From Flavobacteriales bacterium UBA2104 (GTDB lineage: Bacteria > Bacteroidota > Bacteroidia > Flavobacteriales_D > Crocinitomicaceae): a DNA stretch of 64,000 nucleotides. Position 1 is the first letter of the stretch. Each line of letters starts with the position of its first letter. Both the position numbers and the translations under genes were made by a program. The notes under the pieces are model-generated. The model saw only the letters and a list, made by a program, of their open reading frames with translations, ran no database searches and had not been told where the DNA came from. This document shows positions 17,936-27,483 of this stretch, piece after piece. The DNA is taken from assembly GCA_002331485.1 (NCBI GenBank), contig DCYS01000001.1, positions 21,503-85,502 on the forward strand, read 5' to 3'.

Positions 17936-19000
17936 TTAGGTTGTTCTGATATAATTTTGAAGCACTTTTTTCATATCTTCACTTGAAACTTCGCCATCTA
18001 TCTCAGAAAGACCGATTTCTTTAAGAAAGGTGAAGTTTAGCTTTGAATTTGTGTTCTTTTTATCCTGTCCCATCAATTCGACAATTGCGTCAACCTCATC
18101 ACTTTGGATTGGAGGAATACCATATAGATCTGTTATTTCATTCTTGATCTTTTCGGCATCAGTTTTACTAAGATCGTAAAATTCACATGAAAGATTAGCT
18201 TCAATGATCATACCCCACGCAACACATTCACCATGCGTAACCTTTCTTTCATTTTTCGTACAGTATCCTTCAATTGCATGTCCAACTGTATGACCAAAAT
18301 TCAACTTTTTACGTTCTCCTTTTTCTTTAGGATCATTGTCAACTATATCTGATTTTAGCTGAATACCCTTTAATAATAATTCAGAAGAAGCAGGATCAAA
18401 TTTGGACATCACATCATCGTAATATGATCTATCACTTATCAATCCATGTTTGATCATTTCTGCTCGACCAGACAAAATTTCTTTGTCATCCAGCGTTTTT
18501 AAAAATATAGGGTCACAAAATGTATAAACAGGAAGTGTAAATGTTCCAAGTTGGTTCTTCCAGGGAGATAAATTCACTCCAGTTTTTCCTCCTACAGAAG
18601 CATCGACCATTGATAACAGCGTTGTTGGGATGTTTATGAAAGACAATCCACGTTTATAGATAGATGCTATAAATCCGCCCATATCTGTAACTACACCACC
18701 TCCAAGATTTATAATGACGTCCCCACGTTTAATTTGATATTCGCTAAGCGCTTGCCATACTTGAAAACAGACCTCTATTGACTTATTTTCCTCTCCAGTA
18801 GGTAAAACGATCAACTCTGCATCCTTGAGTGACTCGAAACTTGTTAACAAATAAGGCCAGCAATGTTCTTGAGTGTTCTCATCAACAATAACGATCTTTC
18901 TGGCATTTCGAAACACATCTTTTAGCAAGCTATCAAATTGAGAATCAAGCAAAGAGCCTACTTCTACATTGTTTATATTGCTATTCACTTTCTTCACCAT
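17936..19000 (-). CDS. aroB: 3-dehydroquinate synthase
   Basis: A 354-residue NAD+-dependent cyclase that turns DAHP into 3-dehydroquinate, step two of the shikimate pathway. Diagnostic segments are the NAD-binding GGGVVTDMGGFIAS, the substrate loop RGLSFINIPTTLLSMVDASVGGKTGVN and the zinc-ligand region (LNFGHTVGHAIE, THGECVAWGM). Length is normal. It is the first gene of a two-gene unit with the acyl-CoA-dehydrogenase-like gene. Confidence 0.96.
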   Translation of the reverse strand: MVKKVNSNINNVEVGSLLDSQFDSLLKDVFRNARKIVIVDENTQEHCWPYLLTSFESLKDAELIVLPTGEENKSIEVCFQVWQALSEYQIKRGDVIINLGGGVVTDMGGFIASIYKRGLSFINIPTTLLSMVDASVGGKTGVNLSPWKNQLGTFTLPVYTFCDPIFLKTLDDKEILSGRAEMIKHGLISDRSYYDDVMSKFDPASSELLLKGIQLKSDIVDNDPKEKGERKKLNFGHTVGHAIEGYCTKNERKVTHGECVAWGMIIEANLSCEFYDLSKTDAEKIKNEITDLYGIPPIQSDEVDAIVELMGQDKKNTNSKLNFTFLKEIGLSEIDGEVSSEDMKKVLQNYIRTT

Positions 19001-19068
19001 GGCTTCGAACTTATTATCATTTACTTAATAAAACAACAATAATAAGAACAAGTTGCTAGAAAATAGTA

Positions 19069-19098
19069 TTGGAAATTTGAAATGAGCCATTAATTTTA
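19069..19098 (+). promoter_or_regulatory. promoter of the proline dehydrogenase gene, abutting the start codon
   Basis: TTG (19069-19071), 19-bp spacer, TAATTTTA (19091-19098, one mismatch to TAnnTTTG). Only four bases separate it from the ATG at 19103, so the transcript would be nearly leaderless. Confidence 0.45.
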
Positions 19099-19102
19099 TG
19101 GC

Positions 19103-20284
19103 ATGATTTCGTTTGACAACACTGAAATTGCATTTAAGTATAAATCCACTCGTGACCTGAAACGGGCGCACACCATGTTTAAGCTTGTAGGTAAAGCGTG
19201 GCTTGTACGTTTTGGAAAATGGATCACACCATGGGCTTTTAAACTCAGGTTACCCATTCAAGGTATCATAAAAGCTACGATCTTTCGACAGTTCTGTGGT
19301 GGAGAGTCAATTGATGATTGTGATGAAACGATAAAGACACTGATGAATTATCGGGTAGGAACGATCCTCGATTATTCTGTGGAAGGGATGTCTATAGAAA
19401 GTGATTTTGATGGTACTTGCGATGAGATCGTCGGAACAATCAAAAAGGCCAAAGGAAATCCTGCAATTCCATTTGCTGTTTTTAAAGTGACTGGAATTGC
19501 GAGACATGGATTGTTAGAAAAACTCAATGATCCTGATGTCGAATTAACAGCTGAAGAGCGTAAAGAATTTGCTGGAGTATTCAATCGAGTTGATCGAATT
19601 TGTGATTATGCGCATGATGCAGATACTCCTGTTTTTATTGACGCAGAAGAATCCTGGATCCAGAATACCATTGATCGATTGGCAGAATCAATGATGGCTA
19701 AATACAACAAGGAAAGAGCTATCGTGTATAACACCTATCAAATGTATCGTCACGATCGTTTGGATTACCTAAAAGAAAAACTAGACGAAGCGAAGCGAGA
19801 AGGATTTAAGTTAGGTGCTAAGATCGTTCGCGGGGCGTACATGGAAAAAGAGAGAGATAGAGCAGCTGAAATGGACTATCCTTCTCCTATTCAACCGGAT
19901 AAGATCACATGCGACCAGGATTTTGATGCTTCACTAGAATTACTAATGGAGAACCTTGATCACTGTGCTTTCTGTTGTGGAACCCATAATGAAGACAGCA
20001 ATATCCTTTTGACTGAGTTAATGAAAAAATATAATATATCACAACGTGATGAGCGAATTTACTTTGCTCAATTATTAGGCATGTCAGATCATATCTCTTT
20101 TAACTTAGCTCATGAAGCGTATCAGGTTGCTAAGTACGTTCCTTATGGACCTGTGAAAGATGTTATGCCTTACTTGTTGAGAAGAGCTGATGAAAACACT
20201 TCTGTTGCAGGACAAACAGGACGTGAGCTTCAACTGATCTCTAAAGAGTGGCGCAGAAGGAAGGGCAAGAAAGAGAAAAAGTAA
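19103..20284 (+). CDS. proline dehydrogenase
   Basis: A 393-residue FAD enzyme of the single-domain proline dehydrogenase type that oxidises proline to pyrroline-5-carboxylate. Family segments are VFKVTGIARHGLLEKL, the barrel strand PVFIDAEESW, GAKIVRGAYMEKERDRA and the C-terminal active-site stretch YLLRRADENTSVAGQTGRE. The C-terminus is strongly basic (KEWRRRKGKKEKK). No P5C dehydrogenase is fused or adjacent. It converges on tex with no intergenic base. Confidence 0.93.
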   Translation: MISFDNTEIAFKYKSTRDLKRAHTMFKLVGKAWLVRFGKWITPWAFKLRLPIQGIIKATIFRQFCGGESIDDCDETIKTLMNYRVGTILDYSVEGMSIESDFDGTCDEIVGTIKKAKGNPAIPFAVFKVTGIARHGLLEKLNDPDVELTAEERKEFAGVFNRVDRICDYAHDADTPVFIDAEESWIQNTIDRLAESMMAKYNKERAIVYNTYQMYRHDRLDYLKEKLDEAKREGFKLGAKIVRGAYMEKERDRAAEMDYPSPIQPDKITCDQDFDASLELLMENLDHCAFCCGTHNEDSNILLTELMKKYNISQRDERIYFAQLLGMSDHISFNLAHEAYQVAKYVPYGPVKDVMPYLLRRADENTSVAGQTGRELQLISKEWRRRKGKKEKK

Positions 20285-22393
20285 TCAAATTCGCTTCAAC
20301 CCGATTCTATTCCTTGCCACATCAATTTGTATCACCTCTACAGTAACGTGCTCATGTAATTTAATGTGATCGGACGGATGCTCAACATATGAGTCTGCTA
20401 GATTTGATTTATGGATCAAACCGTTTTGCTTGATTCCGATATTTACAAAAGCTCCAAAATCCGTGACGTTGGTGACGATTCCGTTCAATGTCTTCTCCAC
20501 ATGAAGATCTTCAATTGTTTTTACCGTACTGTCGAACTCCAATACTTTGATCTGTTTACGAGGATCACGTCCAGGTTTCTTAAGCTCTTTGATCAAGTCA
20601 TTAAAAAGAAATTCATCCACATAAGGAAAGTCCTTTCTTTTTAGACTATCTAGTATTTCGCCATTTCCAATGAAATCTGACAACTCCTTTCCTACTTGCT
20701 TTGTCATTTTCTTCACAACAGCATATGATTCGGGGTGTACGGCTGAATTATCTAATAAATTCTTACCACCTTGGATTCTTAAAAAACCTGCACATTGCTC
20801 GAACGCTTTATCTCCCAAGCGAGGTACTTTTTTCAACTCTGTTCTTGATTGAAATGGCCCGTTCTTCTTTCTATACTCGACAATACTTCCAGCCAGTGCT
20901 GGCCCTAAACCAGAAACATATGACAAGAGATAAGAGGATGCAGTATTCACATTTACTCCCACTTGATTCACACAAGAAACAACTACCTCATCAAGACTTT
21001 CTTTCAGTAATTGTTGATTGACTTCATGCTGGTATTGACCTACCCCAATAGACTTTGGATCGATCTTCACCAATTCGGCTAAAGGATCCATGAGTCTTCG
21101 ACCAATAGAAACTGCTCCTCTCACTGTAACGTCATATTGCGGAAATTCTTCACGACCGATCTTACTTGCACTGTAAACTGATGCACCATCTTCAGAAACT
21201 ACAAATACTTGTACATCTCTATCAAAATGAATACGCTTCACAATGTACTCAGTTTCTCTACTCGCTGTTCCATTTCCAATTGCTATAGCATCAATGTCGT
21301 ATGCCTGTACTAATTGACTGATTTTACTTTTCGCCCTACTTGTTTCCTTTTGTGGAGGATGTGGGTAAATTGTTTCATTCGTCAATAAATCACCAGATTC
21401 GTCAATACAAACTATTTTACACCCTGTTCGATAGCCGGGATCTATTGCCAGAATTCTTTTCTTTCCAAGAGGAGGGGCTAATAACAACTGACGCAAATTA
21501 TCAGCAAAAACCTTAATAGCAGAAAAGTCTGCCTCCTTTTTCTTTTCTGATAACGCTTCATTTTCCATCGAAGGATGAATCAAACGCTTGTAAGCATCTT
21601 CGTACGCCTCTTGAACCTGATCAGCAGCCTCATTATTTCCTTTGACAAAGAATCGATCACATAAATTAAATATTCGATCTTCATCTACCAGCACTTTGAC
21701 CCTGAGTAGCCCTTCATCAGCAGCTCGGTGAATGGCCAGAAAACGATACGATGGACATTTCTTCAGTGATTGTTTAAAATCGAAGTAGTCCTTATACTTA
21801 TTCGCCTCTTCCTTTTTCGTTCCAACAACCTTAGATTGCAATGTACTATATTGTTGATACATGTGACGGACCTTCGCTCTCAATGCCGTATTTTCATTTA
21901 CCCATTCAGCAATGATGTCGCGAGCTCCCTGCAGAGCATTTTCAGCCGTTTTAATATCTCCTTTGACAAAACGTTGAGCGGCTCCAATAATATCCTGGTT
22001 ATTCTGCGCCATAATGATCTTTGCCAATCCCTCTAAACCATTTTTACGAGCTTTCTCAGCACGTGTCTGTCGTTTCTTTTTGAATGGAAGGTAGAGATCC
22101 TCAAGTTCATTTTGATCATAAGTTGATTTAATCTTCTGTTTCAATTCATCAGTTAGTTGATCTTGTTCTTCAATCGCCTTAATTGTTGTTTCTTGACGTT
22201 TTGTAACTTGATCAAACTGATTGCTTATATCTCGAATATCACCAATTTGAACTTCATCCAACCCTCCTGTCGCTTCCTTTCGATATCGAGCAATAAAAGG
22301 AGTCGTTGCTCCATCATTGATCAAGCGTAAAACTGCATCGATCTGATTTTCTCGAATCCCAAGTTGTTTATTGATGAACTGAGCTGCTTTCAT
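20285..22393 (-). CDS. tex: Tex family S1 RNA-binding transcription accessory protein
   Basis: A 702-residue Tex protein. Parts visible in order: the N-terminal helical Tex domain (GIRENQIDAVLRLINDGATTPFIARYRKEATGGLDEVQI), a YqgF/RNase H-like domain (KRILAIDPGYRTGCKIVCIDESG), a helix-hairpin-helix pair (VGVNVNTASSYLLSYVSGLGPALAGSIVEYR) and a C-terminal S1 domain (LNGIVTNVTDFGAFVNIGIKQNGLIHKSNL). I place the start at the ATG at 22391-22393 (MKAAQFINKQLGI); the open frame extends 42 codons further upstream but that stretch is not conserved and overlaps the divergent promoter region. Confidence 0.93.
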   Translation of the reverse strand: MKAAQFINKQLGIRENQIDAVLRLINDGATTPFIARYRKEATGGLDEVQIGDIRDISNQFDQVTKRQETTIKAIEEQDQLTDELKQKIKSTYDQNELEDLYLPFKKKRQTRAEKARKNGLEGLAKIIMAQNNQDIIGAAQRFVKGDIKTAENALQGARDIIAEWVNENTALRAKVRHMYQQYSTLQSKVVGTKKEEANKYKDYFDFKQSLKKCPSYRFLAIHRAADEGLLRVKVLVDEDRIFNLCDRFFVKGNNEAADQVQEAYEDAYKRLIHPSMENEALSEKKKEADFSAIKVFADNLRQLLLAPPLGKKRILAIDPGYRTGCKIVCIDESGDLLTNETIYPHPPQKETSRAKSKISQLVQAYDIDAIAIGNGTASRETEYIVKRIHFDRDVQVFVVSEDGASVYSASKIGREEFPQYDVTVRGAVSIGRRLMDPLAELVKIDPKSIGVGQYQHEVNQQLLKESLDEVVVSCVNQVGVNVNTASSYLLSYVSGLGPALAGSIVEYRKKNGPFQSRTELKKVPRLGDKAFEQCAGFLRIQGGKNLLDNSAVHPESYAVVKKMTKQVGKELSDFIGNGEILDSLKRKDFPYVDEFLFNDLIKELKKPGRDPRKQIKVLEFDSTVKTIEDLHVEKTLNGIVTNVTDFGAFVNIGIKQNGLIHKSNLADSYVEHPSDHIKLHEHVTVEVIQIDVARNRIGLKRI

Positions 22394-22490
22394 AAAATAT
22401 GATCTATTTGAATTGAGCAAAGAAACAAAAAATGACTCGATTAGGATAAAGCTATTATTCCTACCTTTATTCTTTACTAAAACAATATTC

Positions 22491-23573
22491 ATGCAGAAAG
22501 AGATATTCAAGAACCTCAAAGTGATAGACCTATCGACTGTTCTTGCTGGTCCTTCTGTTGGGACATTTTTTGCAGAACTAGGTGCTAAGGTTGTTAAGGT
22601 TGAACACCCTACTCATCCTGATGTTACTCGTTCCTGGAAATTACCTGGTGAATCAAAGGAAGCCTCTGTTTCAGCGTATTTTTCGAGTATTAATTTTGCA
22701 AAAGATTATATCTCACTTGATCTTACGAATAACGAACATCATAAGGTATTACAAGGTCTTTTACAAGATGCAGATCTGGTGATCATGAACTTTAAAAAAG
22801 GTGGACAGGATAAACTGAATATATCTGATAAGGCTTTACACGAAATCAATCCAAAACTGATTATCGGAAAGATCAGCGGATTTGGAGAGAATAGTGATCG
22901 TGTAGCCTATGACTTGATCCTTCAGGCAGAAAGTGGATTTATGAGTATGAATGGAACTCCAAATAGTGGTCCGGTAAAAATACCACTCGCACTGATCGAT
23001 GTATTGGCCGCTCATCACCTAAAAGAAGGCTTGCTCATCGAATTAATTTCTCGTGAAAAAGAACAGAAAAAATACAAAGGAGGTGTTATCTGTGTTTCTC
23101 TATATGATGCAGCTGTTTCTTCATTGATCAATCAGGCCTCAAACTATTTAATGACAGGAAGAATTCCTCAACGAATTGGATCCTTGCACCCGAATATTGC
23201 TCCCTACGGAGAGCTGTTTAAAACAAAAGATGGTAAAACGATCACATTTGCCATTGGTAGTGATCGACATTTCGTAAAGCTATGTTCTTTTTTGAATATA
23301 GAGGATGCTATCAAGGATGAGCGATTCAGCAGCACTCAGTTACGTGTCAAGAATAGAAATGAACTACAGGAGATAATTTCAAAATCGGTTAACACCCTAA
23401 ATGCTGATGAAATCCTAAATGGACTTAACAGTATTTTCGTTCCATGTGGGGAGGTTAAAGACCTGAAAGCCGTATTCAACGATCAAAAAGCTCAAGATCT
23501 CATCAGAAAAGAGACCATTGATGGAATTGAAACTAAACGTGTAAGCACTATTGCTTTTAAAAAGACTACTTGA
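22491..23573 (+). CDS. CaiB/BaiF family CoA-transferase
   Basis: A 360-residue class III CoA-transferase moving CoA between acyl-CoA and free acids in the cytoplasm. The N-terminus LKVIDLSTVLAGPSVGTFFAELGAKVVKVEHP is the family signature. The catalytic Asp is most likely Asp141 in AYDLILQAESG. The specific acid (for example methylacyl-CoA racemisation versus CoA transfer) cannot be told. The ATG at 22491 is chosen because the conserved region begins at once; an in-frame start at 22413 would add a non-conserved 26 residues. The 3' end overlaps the convergent thioredoxin-fold gene by 8 bp. Confidence 0.9.
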   Translation: MQKEIFKNLKVIDLSTVLAGPSVGTFFAELGAKVVKVEHPTHPDVTRSWKLPGESKEASVSAYFSSINFAKDYISLDLTNNEHHKVLQGLLQDADLVIMNFKKGGQDKLNISDKALHEINPKLIIGKISGFGENSDRVAYDLILQAESGFMSMNGTPNSGPVKIPLALIDVLAAHHLKEGLLIELISREKEQKKYKGGVICVSLYDAAVSSLINQASNYLMTGRIPQRIGSLHPNIAPYGELFKTKDGKTITFAIGSDRHFVKLCSFLNIEDAIKDERFSSTQLRVKNRNELQEIISKSVNTLNADEILNGLNSIFVPCGEVKDLKAVFNDQKAQDLIRKETIDGIETKRVSTIAFKKTT

Positions 23574-24000
23574 TGTAATCGGCTACTTCAGTCAATAGAG
23601 CTTTTTCTTTTTTGGCACCCAAAATTCTTTTCTGAACCTCACCTTTGCTGTTTAGAACAAACATGGTTGGATAAGCTCTAACTCTGTACTTTTGAGCAAT
23701 AGCTGGTCCCTCGCCTTTCTCCATATCGATCTTTACACTGATGAAGCTTTTATTGAACTTTTTCCCAACTTCCTTATCTCTAAAAGTATTAGCTTCCATC
23801 CATTTACATGGACCACACCAAACAGCATATGCATCAAGAAAAACGTACTTACCTTCTTTCTCCGCTTTCTTAAGTGCTTGTTTTAATGTTAGATCCTGAA
23901 AATTAACTCCTTCTCCTCCATCTTTGGCATTCCAAACAAAAGAAGTAAGTAAAAGAGAAATAGTAAATGTAAATACAGCCAAATTCTTCATAACGCTCAA
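23566..24000 (-). CDS. exported thioredoxin-fold protein
   Basis: A 144-residue protein with an N-terminal signal (KNLAVFTFTISLLLTSFVWNA) and a thioredoxin domain whose active site is WCGPC (Cys62, Cys65), preceded by KYVFLDAYAVW. The cis-proline is in RVRAYPTMFVLNS. It belongs to the periplasmic DUF255/thioredoxin-7-like group in Bacteroidota and probably acts as a periplasmic disulfide reductase. Its 3' end overlaps the CoA-transferase gene. Confidence 0.88.
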   Translation of the reverse strand: MSVMKNLAVFTFTISLLLTSFVWNAKDGGEGVNFQDLTLKQALKKAEKEGKYVFLDAYAVWCGPCKWMEANTFRDKEVGKKFNKSFISVKIDMEKGEGPAIAQKYRVRAYPTMFVLNSKGEVQKRILGAKKEKALLTEVADYIK

Positions 24001-24081
24001 TATTTCTTTAAATTTATAAAAAACAATCAGGATTTCCTGGTTGTTTGAAAATAACTAGCAAATAACGTACCGAATTGAGTC

Positions 24082-25080
24082 ATGCGGATACATTTTTTAA
24101 CAACAGATCAAAAGATAGCAGATGAAACAGCTCACTTTCTGAAAGAATGGGAAAGTGATCAAGATTTTATTCTACAGTCTACTTCAGGTTCCACAGGCTC
24201 CCCAAAAACAATTAAGATCGAAAAGGAGAAAATGATCGCTTCTGCCCGAATGACAGGAGATTTCTTCAATTTATCTAAAGGTAAGAAAGCTTTGTTATGT
24301 ATATCCCCTTCATATATCGGTGGAAAAATGATGATCGTGAGATCACTTCTTTACGAAATGGAGTTATATGCGACGATGATATCAAGTAAACCTCTTCAAA
24401 ACTTAAATGAACCTATTGATTTCGCTGCGATGGTTCCGTTACAAGTGAGTGAAACTATTGAAAACCAACCAGAAAAACTTAACTTGATAAAACATCTCAT
24501 TATTGGTGGTGCTCCTGTATCTAGAAAATTGGCCGAGGCACTTCAGCAGTTTAATTGCAATGCTTATTCCACATATGGAATGACGGAAACAGTGTCTCAC
24601 ATTGCACTGAAGAATTTAGGTGGACAGGAACAAGCGTTTAAAGGAATAGGTAACACGACATTTGAAACGAAAAATGGTTCACTCGTTATTCATTCACCAG
24701 AATTGGAAATTGAAAGCTTAGAAACGAACGACATTGTGAAACTTGAAAACGAAAAAGAATTTCATTGGCTTGGTAGAAGTGATTTCACCATAAACACAGG
24801 TGGTGTGAAGGTTCAGCCTGAAATGATCGAGGATAAATTAAGCCTGATCTTACCTAAAGATTCATTCATCATTTCAAGTATACCTGACGAAAAGTTGGGA
24901 AGTAAAGTCATCCTCATCGCTGAAGAGAAAATCAAAGCATTGATCGACCCTAGTATTTTTGTTGATTACCTTGATCGATTTGAAATACCACGAGAAGTAT
25001 TTTTTGTTGAAGAACTCATCAAAACAGCTTCTGGGAAAGTTGATCGCATATCTACTACACAACTTATAGATGGGATCTAA
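24082..25080 (+). CDS. AMP-binding acyl-CoA ligase, MenE-like
   Basis: A 332-residue member of the adenylate-forming family, compact like Bacteroidota o-succinylbenzoate-CoA ligases. It has the phosphate loop [14 protein letters not shown] (residues 39-52), the [13 protein letters not shown] motif, the hinge region [21 protein letters not shown] and the catalytic-lysine end KTASGKVDR. Activity as OSB-CoA ligase of menaquinone synthesis fits the short length and the UbiE/UbiA genes elsewhere in the window, but no other men gene is adjacent. The 3' end overlaps the DnaJ gene by 11 bp. Confidence 0.78.
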   Translation: MRIHFLTTDQKIADETAHFLKEWESDQDFILQSTSGSTGSPKTIKIEKEKMIASARMTGDFFNLSKGKKALLCISPSYIGGKMMIVRSLLYEMELYATMISSKPLQNLNEPIDFAAMVPLQVSETIENQPEKLNLIKHLIIGGAPVSRKLAEALQQFNCNAYSTYGMTETVSHIALKNLGGQEQAFKGIGNTTFETKNGSLVIHSPELEIESLETNDIVKLENEKEFHWLGRSDFTINTGGVKVQPEMIEDKLSLILPKDSFIISSIPDEKLGSKVILIAEEKIKALIDPSIFVDYLDRFEIPREVFFVEELIKTASGKVDRISTTQLIDGI

Positions 25081-25960
25081 ACTCTATTTTGAAATACTTG
25101 AAATTGCTCCTACAAAGGATGAAAAGGTGATCAAAAAAGCTTACCGAAAACTTGCGCTTAAATATCATCCAGATAAAAACCAAACAGAAGAAGCTCATGT
25201 CAAGTTCATCAGAATATCAGAAGCCTATGAAAATCTGCTAGCGGCACTTGATTACGCCAACAAGAGTCCTGAAGAAAGAAAAGAGTACACGAAAAATCAA
25301 TCAACTAGAGCAAAAAAGCCTCAAAAAACTGCACAAGAGATCTATGAGGAAAGACTCAGAGAGGCTAAGCGAAGGTACGAGGAGATGAAAAGAAAAGAAG
25401 CTGAGGAGAATGAAGCTTATTATCAAACAATCTCTTCGGGAGTAAATTGGAAAGTTTTTCGAGCGATTATGATCGGATGCATACTCTTTGCAGGACTGTT
25501 TATACTCGATTCACTTATACTGCCATCGCGCTGGGAGAAAAGTGAGATCACAGGAGAAAATAGAGTGATAAATTACGGGGGAATCTCATACCGTAGAATT
25601 GTTCCTATTCGATTAGAAACTGATGAAAAGCTGTGGGTCAAACCTTCTTTTTCTTCTTCGGCCACTAACTACAAAACTGTTTATATCGAAAGAACCTGGT
25701 TCTTCCACGACATAAAAAAAGTTTGGACCTGGGATAGCGGCAAATGGTTTTACTCAGTAGCTGACTTTACAGTGACTGGTACATTTCCTTTAGTCCCTAT
25801 ATTTTTATTCATTCCCTTTCTTACATACATAATTAAAGGAAGAACATTAACGTACAGTCTACTATTCAATATTAGCTTCTATATGTTCGGAATCATGTTG
25901 ATCGCCTTGCTGATCCAGAACGATCGATGGGCTCATTTATTGACACTTGGATTTATGTAG
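25070..25960 (+). CDS. membrane-anchored DnaJ-domain protein
   Basis: A 296-residue protein with a J domain at residues 4-60 ([32 protein letters not shown]) and the HPD tripeptide at 33-35 needed to stimulate DnaK. A charged coiled-coil stretch follows (about 80-125, rich in Glu, Lys and Arg), then one transmembrane helix ([22 protein letters not shown]), a domain of about 90 residues, and two more helices near the C-terminus. It lacks the G/F and zinc domains of DnaJ proper. It starts inside the 3' end of the MenE-like gene, in another frame. Client and topology are unknown. Confidence 0.82.
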   Translation: MGSKLYFEILEIAPTKDEKVIKKAYRKLALKYHPDKNQTEEAHVKFIRISEAYENLLAALDYANKSPEERKEYTKNQSTRAKKPQKTAQEIYEERLREAKRRYEEMKRKEAEENEAYYQTISSGVNWKVFRAIMIGCILFAGLFILDSLILPSRWEKSEITGENRVINYGGISYRRIVPIRLETDEKLWVKPSFSSSATNYKTVYIERTWFFHDIKKVWTWDSGKWFYSVADFTVTGTFPLVPIFLFIPFLTYIIKGRTLTYSLLFNISFYMFGIMLIALLIQNDRWAHLLTLGFM

Positions 25961-26531
25961 AGAAATCAGGATCATGTAAATGTTCCCAAACCTGCTGAAC
26001 CGGAAGTCCCATTACATTGTAAAAACAACCTTCTATCTTCTGTACTCCGATCTGACCGATCCACTCTTGAATTCCATATGCTCCTGCTTTATCATATGGC
26101 TTAAATGTATCAACATAATACTCAATATCTTCCATACGAAGTTTGTTGAAGTAAACAGTTGTTACTGATGAAAAAACGACCGCTTTTCGATGAGAGGTTA
26201 GACTTACTCCTGTCACAACATCATTAGCATTCCCCGAAAGTTCAAGAAGCATTGAGATCGCCTCATCTCTATTCTTCGGTTTGTGTCGAATCTCTTTATT
26301 CATGATGACAACTGTATCTGAAGTAAGCAATATTTCATCTTCCTTTAGGTCTTCGATCAGTGGTTTTGCCTTCAAAGTTGATAAGAACTCGGGCACCTTA
26401 TACGGATCTAAGTCTTCTGGATATTCTTCTTCAACTTCTTTTTTTCGAACGACACATTGCAGACCCAAGGCCTCTACAAGTTGCTTTCTACGTGGAGATG
26501 ATGAACCGAGAACGATCTTACCTGTGAACAT
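25953..26531 (-). CDS. maf: Maf family nucleotide pyrophosphatase
   Basis: A 192-residue Maf protein that hydrolyses non-canonical or modified nucleoside triphosphates. It has the N-terminal [10 protein letters not shown] signature, [10 protein letters not shown], the LTSDTVV motif with its catalytic Asp, and the C-terminal [30 protein letters not shown] stretch. It is the last gene of the queE-OmpA-ubiA-maf unit, 4 bp after the prenyltransferase gene, and its 3' end overlaps the convergent DnaJ gene by 8 bp. Confidence 0.93.
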   Translation of the reverse strand: MFTGKIVLGSSSPRRKQLVEALGLQCVVRKKEVEEEYPEDLDPYKVPEFLSTLKAKPLIEDLKEDEILLTSDTVVIMNKEIRHKPKNRDEAISMLLELSGNANDVVTGVSLTSHRKAVVFSSVTTVYFNKLRMEDIEYYVDTFKPYDKAGAYGIQEWIGQIGVQKIEGCFYNVMGLPVQQVWEHLHDPDFST

Positions 26532-26535
26532 ATTT

Positions 26536-27483
26536 CTATATAAGATGAATTGACCAATAAAGTGGAAGAAGTAGTCCGATGATCATGGTTAATTTGATCA
26601 AGTTATTCACTATTTTGAAATCTCTATTGGTTTTACTCATCATTAACTTTACGAATGTCACAATGATTATTATTGCACTAACAAGCAATGGAGAAAAAGA
26701 CATATAATCTGTTATATACCCAGCGCTATAACTCCATACAAGTACGAGGGATACCAGAACAGTCACTACCAATGAGATCAAAGCGATCCGCTTAGCTTTA
26801 TTTACTCCAAAAACAATAGGAATCGTTTTTGCCTTTATGACTTTATCACCTTCTATGTCTTCAATATCCTTAACGATCTCTCTCGTCCAGTTTAAAACGA
26901 AAGCAAAGATTCCAAGACCAATTCCAAAATAAACATAATAAAAATCGCTGCTGTTCAGATCAAATGGATAAGCTTCTCCATCCACTATGCCATTCAATTG
27001 TTGATTGTAAAATATCCCAACGAGAACAGGAACTAAGCTCGTCAATAGTGCAATAGCAACATTTCCAATTACAACAGTTCTTTTTAATTGCATTGAATAG
27101 AACCAAAGAAGATTGATCGAAAGTAAATGAATAAAGACGTACCAGAATGTTCGATTGACGTAGCTTAAATACACTGCAATTGTAAACGCCACAAAGTTCA
27201 TGAACCAATGTAAAACTATAGCCCATCTTCGTTTAATGTGGCGAGATACAACCATTTTTTCAGGTCTATTTATACGATCTGCCCGCACATCAAAATAGTC
27301 ATTGATGATATTTCCTGCTGCTGCAATAATTACTGTTGAGAAAACAAGTAAAAAGAACTCTAAGGAACTGATCAATGAAACATCTGAATTTGAATTAATC
27401 AGGTCAAAATACCAACCCAGACAATACATCGTAGCCGCTATGATGACTAGGTTTAATGGTCGAATTAATCTTAAGAAATGCAT
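26536..27483 (-). CDS. UbiA family prenyltransferase
   Basis: A 315-residue integral membrane prenyltransferase with about nine helices. The two Asp-rich motifs for Mg-diphosphate binding are NDYFDVRADRINRP and KDIEDIEGDK. The sequence resembles the geranylgeranylglycerol-phosphate geranylgeranyltransferase-like group common in Bacteroidota more than MenA, so the acceptor is not assigned. The start ATG overlaps the upstream stop by one base (TAATG). Confidence 0.85.
   Translation of the reverse strand: MHFLRLIRPLNLVIIAATMYCLGWYFDLINSNSDVSLISSLEFFLLVFSTVIIAAAGNIINDYFDVRADRINRPEKMVVSRHIKRRWAIVLHWFMNFVAFTIAVYLSYVNRTFWYVFIHLLSINLLWFYSMQLKRTVVIGNVAIALLTSLVPVLVGIFYNQQLNGIVDGEAYPFDLNSSDFYYVYFGIGLGIFAFVLNWTREIVKDIEDIEGDKVIKAKTIPIVFGVNKAKRIALISLVVTVLVSLVLVWSYSAGYITDYMSFSPLLVSAIIIIVTFVKLMMSKTNRDFKIVNNLIKLTMIIGLLLPLYWSIHLI

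Noticed and set aside
20701..21021. 106-codon open frame antisense to tex
   Set aside because: Lies fully within the conserved helix-hairpin-helix region of Tex, with no start context or homologous motif.
22413..22490. Upstream extension of the CoA-transferase gene
   Set aside because: The conserved CaiB N-terminus begins at the ATG at 22491, and the added residues have no family match.
22394..22519. Upstream extension of tex by 42 codons
   Set aside because: The residues are not Tex-like, and they overlap the 5' region of the divergent CoA-transferase gene; MKAAQFINKQLGI at 22393 fits the family start.
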